DNA from: Mucilaginibacter sp. cycad4
Lineage (GTDB): Bacteria > Bacteroidota > Bacteroidia > Sphingobacteriales > Sphingobacteriaceae
Reading direction: 5' to 3'
DNA length: 64,000 nt
Assembly: GCF_034263275.1 (NCBI RefSeq)
Contig: NZ_CP139559.1
Coordinates: 4,526,001 to 4,590,000, forward strand
Shown: positions 17,729-26,595 of the stretch, piece after piece
How the letters are laid out: each line of letters starts with the position of its first letter
How positions within the stretch are numbered: the stretch's first letter is position 1
The notes under the pieces: model-generated
Told to the model about the DNA's origin: nothing
Database searches by the model: none
Seen by the model: the letters and a program-made list of their open reading frames with translations, nothing else
Translations under genes and position numbers: made by a program

Positions 17729-17801
17729 GGCCTCAATGTTAGGAAAATGCTTATCAAAAGTAGGATTAAATTCTGATATTTGCCGACTATAAAAGTCATA
17801 A

Positions 17802-18383
17802 ATGGTATATCACGAAGAGGTTTTCAGGCGTAAAAGCGAAGTAGGCGGCAGTATTGAGGTTATCTGCGGATCAATGTTTTCGGGCAAGACCGAAGAGCTG
17901 ATCAGGAGGCTTAACCGTGCCCGCATTGCCAAGCTTAAGGTTGAGATTTTTAGCCCCAAAGCCGATACCCGTTATGGCGAGGATGCCATCATTTCGCACA
18001 ATGCCAGCAAAATAACCTCTACCCCGGTTGATAGCGCTTCGGCTATTTTACTGTTAGCCAGCGATGCACATGTAATAGGTGTTGATGAAGCACAATTTTT
18101 TGACGATGAACTCCCCGAAGTATGTACCGTACTGGCCAACCGCGGCGTACGTGTAATTGTAGCCGGCCTGGATATGGATTTTAAGGGCCGCCCTTTCGGT
18201 TCTATGCCTGCCATTATGGCCATTGCCGAGTCGGTAACCAAACTGCAGGCCGTTTGCGTGAGGTGCGGCAACCCGGCCCAATACTCGTACCGCCTGGTAC
18301 ATGATAATTCAAAAATATTATTAGGCGAAAAGGAAAGCTATGAACCCCGCTGCCGGGCCTGTTATAATACCGTTGCTGGTTAA
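17802..18383 (+). CDS. tdk: Thymidine kinase (type II, zinc-containing)
   Basis: Salvage enzyme phosphorylating thymidine with ATP. The 193-residue protein has a P-loop GSMFSGKTE (about 23-31), the Walker-B-like VIGVDEAQFFDD containing the catalytic Glu, the lasso-region GLDMDFKGRPFG, and two zinc-binding Cys pairs (CVRCG and CRAC). Length and motif order match cellular type II TK. It is divergent from the Pro/Glu-rich gene and followed by a response regulator 130 bp downstream. Confidence 0.95.
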   Translation: MVYHEEVFRRKSEVGGSIEVICGSMFSGKTEELIRRLNRARIAKLKVEIFSPKADTRYGEDAIISHNASKITSTPVDSASAILLLASDAHVIGVDEAQFFDDELPEVCTVLANRGVRVIVAGLDMDFKGRPFGSMPAIMAIAESVTKLQAVCVRCGNPAQYSYRLVHDNSKILLGEKESYEPRCRACYNTVAG

Positions 18384-18515
18384 CATTTCATTAAATAATA
18401 TATTTTTTATTTAATACTATAACTAAAACAAATACCGGGTATTTGATTGTTATGTACTTAAACAAAGCAGCCTCAAAAAGAAGGTGTTTTAATAAAGTAT
18501 ACAGCAATCAAGCTT

Positions 18516-18884
18516 ATGGCCAAAAAGGTTTTAGTTATAGAGGACGATAAAGATATCCGCGATACTGTGGTGTATGTATTGGAGGAAGAAGGTTATGAAG
18601 TAATACAATCCGACAATGCCCGCATCCTGCGTACCCTTACTACCATTAACCCCGACCTAATTTTGCTTGATAACTGGCTTACCGATTGGGCCAGTGACGC
18701 CAACGGCCAGCAGCTAAGTAAAAGCATAAAAGACAATCCGGCCACCAGCCATATCCCCGTGATCATTATTTCGGCAGTGAGCAATATTAAAGAAATAGCC
18801 AAAGCCGGTAATGCCGATGGGTATCTTGCCAAGCCATTTGATCTGACATCGCTTTCAGAGATCGTAAAAAAACACATCAAGTAA
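18516..18884 (+). CDS. Single-domain response regulator (CheY-like)
   Basis: A 122-residue receiver domain with no output domain. Acidic pocket E9/D10/D11, phospho-acceptor D52 (LILLDNWLTD), switch S86 (IIISAVS) and K106 (AKPFD) are all present. Such stand-alone receivers act by protein contact or phosphotransfer. No kinase gene is adjacent, so its partner is unknown. It has its own terminator. Confidence 0.88.
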   Translation: MAKKVLVIEDDKDIRDTVVYVLEEEGYEVIQSDNARILRTLTTINPDLILLDNWLTDWASDANGQQLSKSIKDNPATSHIPVIIISAVSNIKEIAKAGNADGYLAKPFDLTSLSEIVKKHIK

Positions 18885-18910
18885 GCAATCCTTATCAGTA
18901 TAAATAAAAC

Positions 18911-18940
18911 GGCCCTCCAGTAATTTGAAGGGCCATTTTG
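18911..18940 (+). terminator. Terminator after the response regulator
   Basis: GGCCCTCCA / TGAAGGGCC stem followed by ATTTTG. Confidence 0.7.
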
Positions 18941-18944
18941 TTGA

Positions 18945-19036
18945 CCTCACCTAAATCCTCTCCAAAGGCGAGGACTTTTTATAAATATTGTTGATTACTT
19001 TAAGTCCCTCTCCAAAGGAGAAGGGTTGGGCTGAGG
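18945..19036. repeat. Palindromic repeat, CCTCACC..CCTCTCCAAAGG family
   Basis: CTCACCTAAATCCTCTCCAAAGGCGAGG and TCCCTCTCCAAAGGAGAAGGG..GGGCTGAGG form an inverted pair of the same family that interrupts ispG. Confidence 0.6.
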
Positions 19037-19037
19037 T

Positions 19038-21221
19038 TTAAATCTTCACCCCAAAACCAATATTAAATGTACGCCCGTCAGCCGGCAAAATGCCCGGACC
19101 CGGGTACATGTTAATGCGGCGTGTAAAATATTTAGCATTAAAAATATTATTTACGTTGGCTGTCAGGTGGTAATTTTTCAGGAAACCGTAATTGAAAGCC
19201 CAGTCGAACAAACAATAGGCAGGTACTATACCTGTAGCGCCGGTGACATTAAAAGTAGTGTTATTGGCATCACTAAAGCTTTTCCCTACATAGCTGTATT
19301 GCAGTGTACTGCTTACATGGCCGCTTAAAAAAGTTAAACCGGCACGGTCAATCCAATCAGGAGTGCCTTCAAGATGATTATCCTTCAAACTTACATTTTT
19401 GCCGTTTTGGTTTATTGAACCACTGGTATAATGGCCATGCGTGTACGACAGCGAGTTAAACAAACGGAGATCACTTCCTGCCGACTTATTAAACGAGCGG
19501 ATCAGCGAGACTTCGGTAAAAGCTTCAATGCCCTTAGCTACACCATTACCAATGTTGGTCATGTACAGATGTGTTACGTTATTGGCATCGGTTTGGGTTA
19601 AGGTACCAGCCCTGTTGCCGTAATAAACATAAAAGGCATTGACATCAAAACTAAATACTGTGCCGATATGACCGCGGTAACCCAGATCAGCATCATAACC
19701 TTTGCTGTCCTTAATATTAGGATCGATGATCGTTAACTGATCTGCAGGAGTAACGGCCGCGTAAATATAAGGACGGTAGGCCTGCGAAATGTTCCCGTAA
19801 AACTGGCTTCCATTAGCCAGGTGGTATTGCAAACCTGTGCCAAATAACGGGAAGTTGCGCTTTTCCTTATAACTTACCGGCACGGTACGGTTTACAATAA
19901 CTCCCGAAGTAGTTGTATTAACCTGCTCAAAACGCACACCGGGGGTAACTGTAAATGATTGCGTTACCTGGAACATATTTTCGGCAAAGGCCGCATAGTT
20001 TAAGGTGTGGAGCCTCAGGTCGATGCCATAATCTTTAACCAGGCCCAGGTCGAAATCAGATGCTACCGTGCCTGTGCCTTTTTGTTTACGTTTGGTAGTT
20101 TCCTCAAAATACCTTACACCTATAGTAAACGAGCTGTTGAGATTACCGAGTTTGTAAGTATGCAGCAGGCGGGCTTCGGTAGTGAAACCGGCATAATAAT
20201 CACGGTCGACCTGGCGCGGATTAAACGTTTTCAGGCTTGTATTAACCGTATCAGGTATATTGGCCGTGTTAATAAACTGCACACTATTGCGCTGACCAAA
20301 CAGTACATGCGAGATAACCTCCAGCCGGGTATTTTTATCAAACCGGTAATTGAACAACAATGCAGGGATGTTAATTTCAGGATTAAAAAAATTACGCGCA
20401 CGGGTCGACTGACGATTGTTAGCTTCAAATTGTGCATCGATTAAACCACCTGCTATTTGTTGCCTGTAATCAGACCGTGAAAACTGGAAAGCTATGCTGC
20501 CCCTATCATTAAACTGGTATTTGATGCCGGCGTAGTAAGCGCGGGAGTTAAAAGCGGCATCAGGCCGCCAGCCGTCGCCGGTGCGGGCGCTGTAAAAAGC
20601 ATAATAGCTAACCTTGCCCACTTTGCCGCCTATGGCGTTATACGAATTGAAAAACCTGTTTGAACCGGCCGATTGTTCGCTTTCAAAACCCAACACTTTA
20701 GTGCTGTCACCTTCCTTAAGCCTGAAGTTAACCATACCGCCAAACTGGCTGCCAAATTGCAATGCCGCCGAACCGCGTACTACCTGGATTTCGCTTACCG
20801 CCTGGAATGGCACATTATAATGATTTTCGGGATAGCCAAACATATCCGAATTGGTATTATAGCCATTTTGCCTGATATTGGTTTCGATAGAGCGGTGGGT
20901 GTCTGTACCACGGGTACCAATATTGAGCTGCAAACCAGCGCCATCCATTTCCCAGATGTTAACGCCGGGCACTTTTGCAAACGTCATACGGGCATTGTTA
21001 TTAGCTAAGTTTGCTTTTCCGGGGTCAAGGAAAATATCAAAGGTTTTTTTTCCGGCAAAAATGCTGGCACCTGATATATTGGGTAAATGTTTTGGCCTGC
21101 TTTCTTTAATAATAACACTGTCAAGTTGCAGGGTATCTTTAACGCTTTTATGCTGCGCCCGGGCAAAAACTGTGCAACATATAAATAGCACAGATAATGA
21201 AATTTTATAAAGGGGATTCAT
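19038..21221 (-). CDS. TonB-dependent outer-membrane receptor, FecA-like (probable ferric-siderophore receptor)
   Basis: A 727-residue outer-membrane importer. It has a signal peptide (LSVLFICCTVFARA), an N-terminal plug with NIRQNGYNTNSDMFGYPENH and the plug core EIQVVRGSAALQFGSQFGGMVNF, then a 22-strand-type barrel rich in aromatic repeats, ending in FNIGFGVKI. The plug resembles FecA-type receptors. It lacks the CarboxypepD-like N-terminal domain of SusC-type proteins. Iron use is supported by the nearby siderophore-interacting reductase and the AraC regulator across the divergent promoter region. Confidence 0.88.
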   Translation of the reverse strand: MNPLYKISLSVLFICCTVFARAQHKSVKDTLQLDSVIIKESRPKHLPNISGASIFAGKKTFDIFLDPGKANLANNNARMTFAKVPGVNIWEMDGAGLQLNIGTRGTDTHRSIETNIRQNGYNTNSDMFGYPENHYNVPFQAVSEIQVVRGSAALQFGSQFGGMVNFRLKEGDSTKVLGFESEQSAGSNRFFNSYNAIGGKVGKVSYYAFYSARTGDGWRPDAAFNSRAYYAGIKYQFNDRGSIAFQFSRSDYRQQIAGGLIDAQFEANNRQSTRARNFFNPEINIPALLFNYRFDKNTRLEVISHVLFGQRNSVQFINTANIPDTVNTSLKTFNPRQVDRDYYAGFTTEARLLHTYKLGNLNSSFTIGVRYFEETTKRKQKGTGTVASDFDLGLVKDYGIDLRLHTLNYAAFAENMFQVTQSFTVTPGVRFEQVNTTTSGVIVNRTVPVSYKEKRNFPLFGTGLQYHLANGSQFYGNISQAYRPYIYAAVTPADQLTIIDPNIKDSKGYDADLGYRGHIGTVFSFDVNAFYVYYGNRAGTLTQTDANNVTHLYMTNIGNGVAKGIEAFTEVSLIRSFNKSAGSDLRLFNSLSYTHGHYTSGSINQNGKNVSLKDNHLEGTPDWIDRAGLTFLSGHVSSTLQYSYVGKSFSDANNTTFNVTGATGIVPAYCLFDWAFNYGFLKNYHLTANVNNIFNAKYFTRRINMYPGPGILPADGRTFNIGFGVKI

Positions 21222-21357
21222 TTATTCAAATAAAAAAATTTGGGGGGATGCTGTTCCGGCACAATAATGATGAATGAGCAATGCATACGCACAGCGCATT
21301 GTGGGCATATCATGCTTTTATCAAGATTGTGGGAGCAGATTAATTATCGGTATAAAC

Positions 21358-21912
21358 TTAGGCAAGCGTTATTTCCGGAGGCTGACCGCCAACGGATACA
21401 AAGGCATCGGGAATGTTGATATAAATAAATGTGCCCGGAGGCTGAACAGGCTCCGCAGGTTTTATAAAAGCGTATGAAATTTTAGGGCAGTTATATTTTG
21501 CATCGCTGCCCAGTTTTTTTTCTGATGATTCATGTGTACGCTTGCTGATGGGCTTACTGTGTAGCTTTTTAGCGCAGATCACATTTTCATTCAGCAACTT
21601 GGTAGTTTCATAGTTGGGAATGCACTGTATGAACAGTGTATCGCGGGTAACCCTGAGTTTTACATAATTGTACGATACACCCTCTAATTGTAACTGCCCG
21701 GAAACATTCACATAGCTGTCCCAATCATGTATAAATGGCAGGTTTTGCCCTATCTTGATTTCAATAAGATCACGTGTATCATATTTCCCCCGGGCAATTT
21801 GCCGGGCAATTACTTTGTTTGATCTATTAAAAAAATATTGATTAAGCGCCATGTACCCCAGCAAATTGAGCATATGGGTAATTAACATTACTATGGCGAA
21901 GGTCTTTTTCAA
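21358..21912 (-). CDS. Membrane-anchored protein of unknown function upstream of the TonB receptor
   Basis: A 184-residue protein with one N-terminal membrane span (FAIVMLITHMLNLLGYMALNQYFF) and a periplasmic remainder. The middle is beta-rich (YVNVSGQLQLEGVSYNYVKL). The C-terminal third has a KKLHSKPISKRTH-type basic segment and a Pro-rich end (PAEPVQPPGTF). No family was recognised. It precedes the FecA-like receptor on the same strand with a gap of 136 bp, so it may belong to the same transcript and assist transport; this is inference from order. Confidence 0.6.
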   Translation of the reverse strand: MKKTFAIVMLITHMLNLLGYMALNQYFFNRSNKVIARQIARGKYDTRDLIEIKIGQNLPFIHDWDSYVNVSGQLQLEGVSYNYVKLRVTRDTLFIQCIPNYETTKLLNENVICAKKLHSKPISKRTHESSEKKLGSDAKYNCPKISYAFIKPAEPVQPPGTFIYINIPDAFVSVGGQPPEITLA

Positions 21913-22222
21913 TCAATAATCAATCTAAACAATAGCAATGCTACACAAATTTTAGCGATATAATAATTTATCTGTTAAAAAAAATAAACTCAAAGTAATT
22001 AATTCTGAATACTTTTTGGAGTTTTATTTATTTTTATTTGGATTTATTCTAAATAAGGTATTTCTTTGTTGTCGTTAATACTGCGCAAAAACGGAAGTCC
22101 GCAAGCTCATTAACACTTGTTTGATTATTAATGCTTAAAATATAAAGTCCTGTTCTGTAGTTTAGTTGTTTATATCAAACACTTAATCAGCAGAGCAGGC
22201 ACCAATTAAATTATAGGAATTT
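21913..22222. other. AT-rich divergent regulatory region of the iron cluster
   Basis: 310 bp without a gene between the minus-strand receptor unit and the plus-strand AraC/reductase unit. It is strongly AT-rich and contains the 23-bp inverted repeat at 22034-22056. Confidence 0.55.
22034..22056. promoter_or_regulatory. Putative operator: TTATTTGGA-N5-TCTAAATAA inverted repeat
   Basis: Nine-base arms agree at 8 of 9 positions around a 5-bp spacer. Size and AT-rich symmetry suit a dimeric repressor such as Fur or a DtxR-like protein, and its place between divergent iron genes supports this. The regulator itself is not identified. Confidence 0.45.
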
Positions 22223-22549
22223 ATGTGCGATGCTAAAATACTCAGCCAAAAAGGAACGTCGGTAGTAAGCCGCTGCTCCGAATGCCAATGTCTATTTATA
22301 TGGCACCATAACCTGATCCTTAGCTTTACACCCGATCAATTTGTCCAGTTTAAAAACTTCGCTATCGATCTTGATTTCGGCGACCATTCTTTTCCCTTTC
22401 CCGACGGACAGGAACGCGTAGTAATGCGTACGCCGGTCAATGATATCCAGCTTACTTTTACTGTTGATGAATGGGAAGATTTTCATGCCGCAATGGATGA
22501 AGCCATTTATATGCAGGAGATTTATGCACTGGTAGATGGCGGTAAATAA
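22223..22549 (+). CDS. Small Cys-rich conserved protein (DUF6686-like)
   Basis: A 108-residue soluble protein. The N-terminus has Cys at positions 2, 18, 21 and 23 (CSECQC) next to H28/H29, which looks like a metal or redox site. The rest alternates strands and helices, with VVMRTPVNDIQLTFTVDEWEDF. I recall this as a Bacteroidota-specific domain (DUF6686), moderately sure of the name. It sits first in a plus-strand run with the AraC regulator and the siderophore-interacting reductase, hinting at an iron-linked role. Confidence 0.65.
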   Translation: MCDAKILSQKGTSVVSRCSECQCLFIWHHNLILSFTPDQFVQFKNFAIDLDFGDHSFPFPDGQERVVMRTPVNDIQLTFTVDEWEDFHAAMDEAIYMQEIYALVDGGK

Positions 22550-22627
22550 ATCTCCGGAACCGTGAAAAATCGCACCCGATCTGCTAAAGATTACGTTATA
22601 TAATTAAATGCAACTACTACCCACAAA

Positions 22628-23476
22628 ATGAAAGACATACCTGTACACCAGTTAATTGAGCGGACAAATTCGGGATTTGAGATCAAGCATTTTGAAAGCG
22701 GTGAAGAGTCAAAAAAAGGCCCAATGGGAGCCCATCGGGATGATCATTACCTGTTTTTTTTGATTGAAAGTGGCACTGCATCATTAATGATCGATTTCAA
22801 CGAGGTTCAATTTAGTGAAAATACGTTTTACTATATCCTGCCGGGACAGGTACACCACCGGATGCGTAATGAAATTGCAGGAGGCTGGTACGTAGCCATC
22901 GATTCACAGCATATTCCAACCAACTTCCGTAATATTTTTGAAAACCAGCTTTTCCTGCAACAGCCTTATCAACTTAATGACACCGAATTAAGGCAATACC
23001 AGCAGCTCCTTTGCCTGTTGCGTGAAAAAAACGGTGAGGATAATAACAACGCTTTCTTTTTACCGGTTTTGCAATCACTCATCCAATCATTTACCGGCAT
23101 GGCAGCAGCAACTTTCAGTAACGTTTATACGCCCGAAAAGCAGCTTTCACGACCGGCACAAATTTCGCATCAGTTTAAAAAGTTGTTATTGAGGCATGTG
23201 CGCACAGTTAAAGGCCCTTCGGCATATGCAGGTATGCTTAATGTTTCCGAATCATATCTTAACGAGGTTTTAAAGAAAACCACCGGGTTCCCGGTAAGTT
23301 ACTGGATAACCCAGGAAGTAATGCTGGAAGCAAAAAGGTTATTGTATTACAGCGGCCTCAACGTAAAAGAAATTGCTCACGCGCTGGGCTATGATGACCA
23401 TACCTATTTTTCCCGGCTGTTTAAAAAATCGGCCTGCATCACACCTCTTGAGTTCAGGGACAAACACCGTAAATAA
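22628..23476 (+). CDS. AraC-family transcriptional regulator
   Basis: A 282-residue regulator. The N-terminal half is cupin-like (HRDDHYLFFLIESGTA, FYYILPGQVHHRM). The C-terminal about 95 residues form two helix-turn-helix motifs: SAYAGMLNVSESYLNEVLKK and the AraC signature VKEIAHALGYDDHTYFSRLFKK. Placed between the Cys-rich protein and the reductase, it probably controls this cluster in response to an iron-related or other small ligand. Confidence 0.9.
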   Translation: MKDIPVHQLIERTNSGFEIKHFESGEESKKGPMGAHRDDHYLFFLIESGTASLMIDFNEVQFSENTFYYILPGQVHHRMRNEIAGGWYVAIDSQHIPTNFRNIFENQLFLQQPYQLNDTELRQYQQLLCLLREKNGEDNNNAFFLPVLQSLIQSFTGMAAATFSNVYTPEKQLSRPAQISHQFKKLLLRHVRTVKGPSAYAGMLNVSESYLNEVLKKTTGFPVSYWITQEVMLEAKRLLYYSGLNVKEIAHALGYDDHTYFSRLFKKSACITPLEFRDKHRK

Positions 23477-23552
23477 TCCAATATTTACCCCGAAATTACT
23501 ATTTCGGGAGGCTAAAATTCAATGTTTCTTTGTATTATCAAAACAATACACC

Positions 23553-24266
23553 ATGGAAACATCCACTCTTCATAAATTAAAAAGAAAGGCCGGCCGCTTG
23601 TTTGAAAACCAGCTTTTACATAGCGGCAGAGTGCTTGAAGTAAGGCACTGGGAGCCATCGACCATGATTGAGATCGACCTGCACTTGCCACAGGCCGATA
23701 TGCAAAACTGGCACGAAGTACCTTATATAAAAGTAAAAGTAGATAACCTCACCTACCGTGATTATACCCCCGCCGGCTGGGATGCCGAAACCAGCACCTG
23801 CACCCTTTATATTGATGCAGCTCATAGCGGCCCCGGCAGTAAATGGGCAAAGCAATTACAAGCCGGTGATGTAATTCATTATTTCAAGATCCGTACAACC
23901 CGCCACGCGCCGGCAAGTACACCTGCCATCATAGGCCTCGGCGATGAAAGCAGTATGGGGCATATGCTGGCCTTACAGCAAATGGTATTACCTGCAACCC
24001 GCTTTTCGGGAGCTATAGTCATGGCCGATGAAAATCACCGGGGCTTATTTGGCGAGTATTTCAAATCACCGTTAAAGCCAATTGAACGTAGTGATGTATA
24101 CGGGCATCACAGCCTCATCCAATGGGTAATGGAACAGCAGTATAACCTTGAGCATTCGGTATTTTACATTGCAGGCAACCATACCATGGTGGGCGAACTG
24201 CGCAAATTGTTAAAACTGCAGGGGTATCCTTCAAGCCAGATCAGGATACAGGGATTTTGGTCGTAA
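23553..24266 (+). CDS. Siderophore-interacting protein (FAD/NAD(P)H ferric reductase family)
   Basis: A 237-residue cytoplasmic flavoprotein of the SIP family, which reduces ferric siderophores to release iron. The N-terminal FAD-binding barrel includes the motif RDYTPAGWD (family RxYTxR-like) and ends near YFKIRTTRHAP. The C-terminal NAD(P)H domain has IIGLGDESSMGHMLAL and FYIAGNHTMVGELRKLLK. The ATG at 23553 (METSTLHK) is chosen because the longer frame begins inside the upstream AraC gene and reads no conserved sequence. Confidence 0.88.
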   Translation: METSTLHKLKRKAGRLFENQLLHSGRVLEVRHWEPSTMIEIDLHLPQADMQNWHEVPYIKVKVDNLTYRDYTPAGWDAETSTCTLYIDAAHSGPGSKWAKQLQAGDVIHYFKIRTTRHAPASTPAIIGLGDESSMGHMLALQQMVLPATRFSGAIVMADENHRGLFGEYFKSPLKPIERSDVYGHHSLIQWVMEQQYNLEHSVFYIAGNHTMVGELRKLLKLQGYPSSQIRIQGFWS

Positions 24267-24389
24267 AAGCTGGTTTGATAGCGCTTATCCTATGCCGGCA
24301 GTCCATTCACCGGCATTTTATGCCGTTTCACCTAAAATCCCTGTTTAACAAAAAGCTAAGAGCACATATTTGCGGCAAATAAAATTATT

Positions 24390-24485
24390 ATGAAAACATT
24401 TTACAATCCGCTTATTGCTGTGATCATCACCTTGCAGGAACATACAGTGACGGTGATCCAGGCATTGGCCAACCTGGTGAGTTGA
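24390..24485 (+). CDS. 31-residue peptide, related to the peptide at 26414
   Basis: ATG AAA ACA ... TGA encodes MKTFYNPLIAV followed by IITLQEHTVTVIQALANLVS. It is mostly hydrophobic with amphipathic character and an EHxV motif. It is followed within 30 bp by a strong terminator, which supports a short transcript. The peptide at 26414-26512 has the same length, the same MKT start and the same EHxV(S/T)(V/I) core. It could also be a non-coding RNA with a chance ORF. Confidence 0.5.
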   Translation: MKTFYNPLIAVIITLQEHTVTVIQALANLVS

Positions 24486-24510
24486 TATATTCATCTGCAT
24501 ATGAAAACAC

Positions 24511-24550
24511 GAAGCCGCTTTGCAGTAAAACAAGGCGGCTTCGCTGTTTT
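24511..24550 (+). terminator. Terminator after the 31-residue peptide gene
   Basis: GAAGCCGCTTTG / CAAGGCGGCTTC stem followed by GCTGTTTTT. Confidence 0.75.
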
Positions 24551-26118
24551 TACGGCTGCAGCCAAACCACCTTCACTCCCTTATCGCCGTGTTGGTTTTC
24601 AAGCTTCAGGGTTGCATAAACATTGTTTTTACGGTCATAATCGGATATGGAGAATAAACCAAGGTCATGATCACGTTTACCTGCAGGATTACCAAAAACA
24701 TAGTCGCGTTTCAAGATAGGATCAGGCCCGTTGAGCGGATAATAGAACCCATCACTACCGCTAACACCTTTTATGGTTACCAAACCGCCTTTTTCCTGGG
24801 CGTCGTTATTGCGTTCAGTATCATTAAATAAAACAAAACTTTTGGGACCGGCACTCAAAAAAGCGAACGATTTAAACTGGTTACCACCCGAAAGGCGTTG
24901 TGCTGTGCCTTCACGCAGTGACTGATAAAAAGGGTTTAAATAAACGTTAAGCAAATCATGACTCTTGCGGATAAGATAGTCATTAATAAACTCGCCTGTC
25001 TTGCTATAATTAACCACTGCGATATCGCCAAGCGTTGTTGCAACATACCTGCCCGAGGTTACAGTCATCTCTTCAGATACAATTGAAAATGTTCCGTCAT
25101 CATTGAGATACAGGTTTTGCGGCAATCCCCTAAAACCCTTTTTTGAATATTGATCGAGCCTTGGCGATGGGGAGATTAGATCGTACCGGTTAATCTTCTT
25201 TTCAAACGGGTTTACGAACGACAGGATTGGCGTATATCCCCTGTCACCTTTCTTTTCTTTAACCAGCGCAACTAATATTAACGATTTTATAGCCGGGCTG
25301 TAACGTGTTATTCCCTCGTAAACAATCAGGTCTTTTGAAAAACCCAATTCGGTAAAACTAACCGCTTTGGCCCCCTTATCAAGATTGGCCAGGATCAACT
25401 CGCTCTCCTTACCGCCACTGCTTTTAGTATTATAGCCATAAGCCAGCACACAAACTTTATCGCTGCCGATAACTGCCATATCTACATAACGCAGGTATTT
25501 ATATTTTTCTTCGGGCGACGCGTAATACGTCCTATTAGTTTCCTTGTTATCAGCACTATAACTCACAATTTCAATACGTTTACTCCGTTCAGATTCAAAG
25601 CTATTGAACATCACTACGGCATAATTATCGCTATCAGGATCTTTACGCACAAAAAAATGGGGCTCCGGAACATCGCCAAAGGCCATAGCATAGCCTCCAA
25701 AAAAACTCACATGAGCAAGCTCACCTATTTTCTGATCATCTTTTAAATTTCCTGTTTTACCATCAATAACAAGGCGATATAACATAGGCGTACGCGAATC
25801 AACCTCACTGATCATCAAAACAGCGTTACCTGTTAATTCAAAAGCTGCTTCGATGTTGCCATAGTCAAGTTTACCATACGATGGATCAATGTGCGTTACA
25901 GCAGTTTCCCGGTGGGCAGCATTGTACAGCCGGATGTTTATCCCCTTTTTATAAGTAATATGAATAAACATGGTATTACCGTTTTTAAGCTGGAGAATTT
26001 TAGCAAAACCTTCTTCGGGTTCTTCAAAGGTGGCACCTTCGGCAAGGGGTTTAAATTGTGCTTTTACAATAACGCTGCATAACAGCATTAACACGACTAA
26101 CAAGGCAGTCCTTTTCAT
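24550..26118 (-). CDS. Secreted protein of unknown function (possible beta-propeller)
   Basis: A 522-residue exported protein with signal peptide (ALLVVLMLLCSVIVKA, cleavage before QFK). The mature part shows regularly spaced beta segments such as ILQLKNGNTMFIHITYKKG, AVLMISEVDSRTPMLYRLV and VCVLAYGYNTKSSGGKESELILA, consistent with a propeller-like fold. No catalytic motif was recognised. It is flanked by the two small-peptide genes on the opposite strand. Confidence 0.65.
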   Translation of the reverse strand: MKRTALLVVLMLLCSVIVKAQFKPLAEGATFEEPEEGFAKILQLKNGNTMFIHITYKKGINIRLYNAAHRETAVTHIDPSYGKLDYGNIEAAFELTGNAVLMISEVDSRTPMLYRLVIDGKTGNLKDDQKIGELAHVSFFGGYAMAFGDVPEPHFFVRKDPDSDNYAVVMFNSFESERSKRIEIVSYSADNKETNRTYYASPEEKYKYLRYVDMAVIGSDKVCVLAYGYNTKSSGGKESELILANLDKGAKAVSFTELGFSKDLIVYEGITRYSPAIKSLILVALVKEKKGDRGYTPILSFVNPFEKKINRYDLISPSPRLDQYSKKGFRGLPQNLYLNDDGTFSIVSEEMTVTSGRYVATTLGDIAVVNYSKTGEFINDYLIRKSHDLLNVYLNPFYQSLREGTAQRLSGGNQFKSFAFLSAGPKSFVLFNDTERNNDAQEKGGLVTIKGVSGSDGFYYPLNGPDPILKRDYVFGNPAGKRDHDLGLFSISDYDRKNNVYATLKLENQHGDKGVKVVWLQP

Positions 26119-26413
26119 TTAGTGATAATTAATTAGGTGATAAATTGAATAGTTTAAGGAATAAAGTTAACAAAATGATTGATTTATCAAGGGCATGCTC
26201 CCATCAGAATTTTTATGCAGAATACGGGACTATCCCCATTAAGCCGTACGGTTAATCCCGGAAATTCTACCGACGATACCTTCTTTTTACCGGCACTTCT
26301 CCGATATTTTACCGCCGTTTACCGGAAGTTGGAGCGGCTTTACCTAATTAAACTAACGGCAAGGTGCCTTTTGTGTGCAATTTTGGATCACTAAACAACA
26401 ACAAATAAATGCC
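26119..26413. other. Gene-free stretch upstream of the second small peptide
   Basis: 295 bp. It has repeated TTTACCG / CCGGAA words (about 26270-26335) but no convincing gene, repeat arm or promoter. A 71-codon open frame at 26179-26394 lacks protein-like features. Confidence 0.4.
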
Positions 26414-26512
26414 ATGAAAACTCTACTTGCAATTCAATTGATCCATTTAGTTATGAAAGCCGCGGAACATGCCGTATCTATCGTTCACTCTATTGGTCAT
26501 TTAATAAAATAA
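26414..26512 (+). CDS. 32-residue peptide, related to the peptide at 24390
   Basis: ATG AAA ACT ... TAA encodes MKTLLAIQLIHLVMKA then AEHAVSIVHSIGHLIK. It is amphipathic with five His residues on a hydrophobic scaffold. Compared with the peptide at 24390: same length, MKT start, EH(A/T)V(S/T)(I/V)(V/I) core and an LI/LV end. Its stop overlaps a start codon of the next open frame (TAATG), suggesting translational coupling to the DUF2945 gene. Confidence 0.5.
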   Translation: MKTLLAIQLIHLVMKAAEHAVSIVHSIGHLIK

Positions 26513-26595
26513 TGCCCGGCACCCCGAGGGATGGTTATTTCATCTTTGATAAATCAATAACCCAACACGCATGTTACCTTAAAAAGGCACAGCGT

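Noticed and set aside
18516..18884. Response regulator paired with the LytS/LytTR genes
   Set aside because: They are about 44 kb apart with no shared feature beyond the receiver fold.
19441..21210. Several plus-strand open frames inside the FecA-like receptor gene
   Set aside because: They mirror the codon pattern of the real minus-strand gene and encode no recognisable protein.
26179..26394. 71-codon open frame upstream of the second small peptide
   Set aside because: No conserved features, odd composition, and it is made of the TTTACCG word repeats in that gap.
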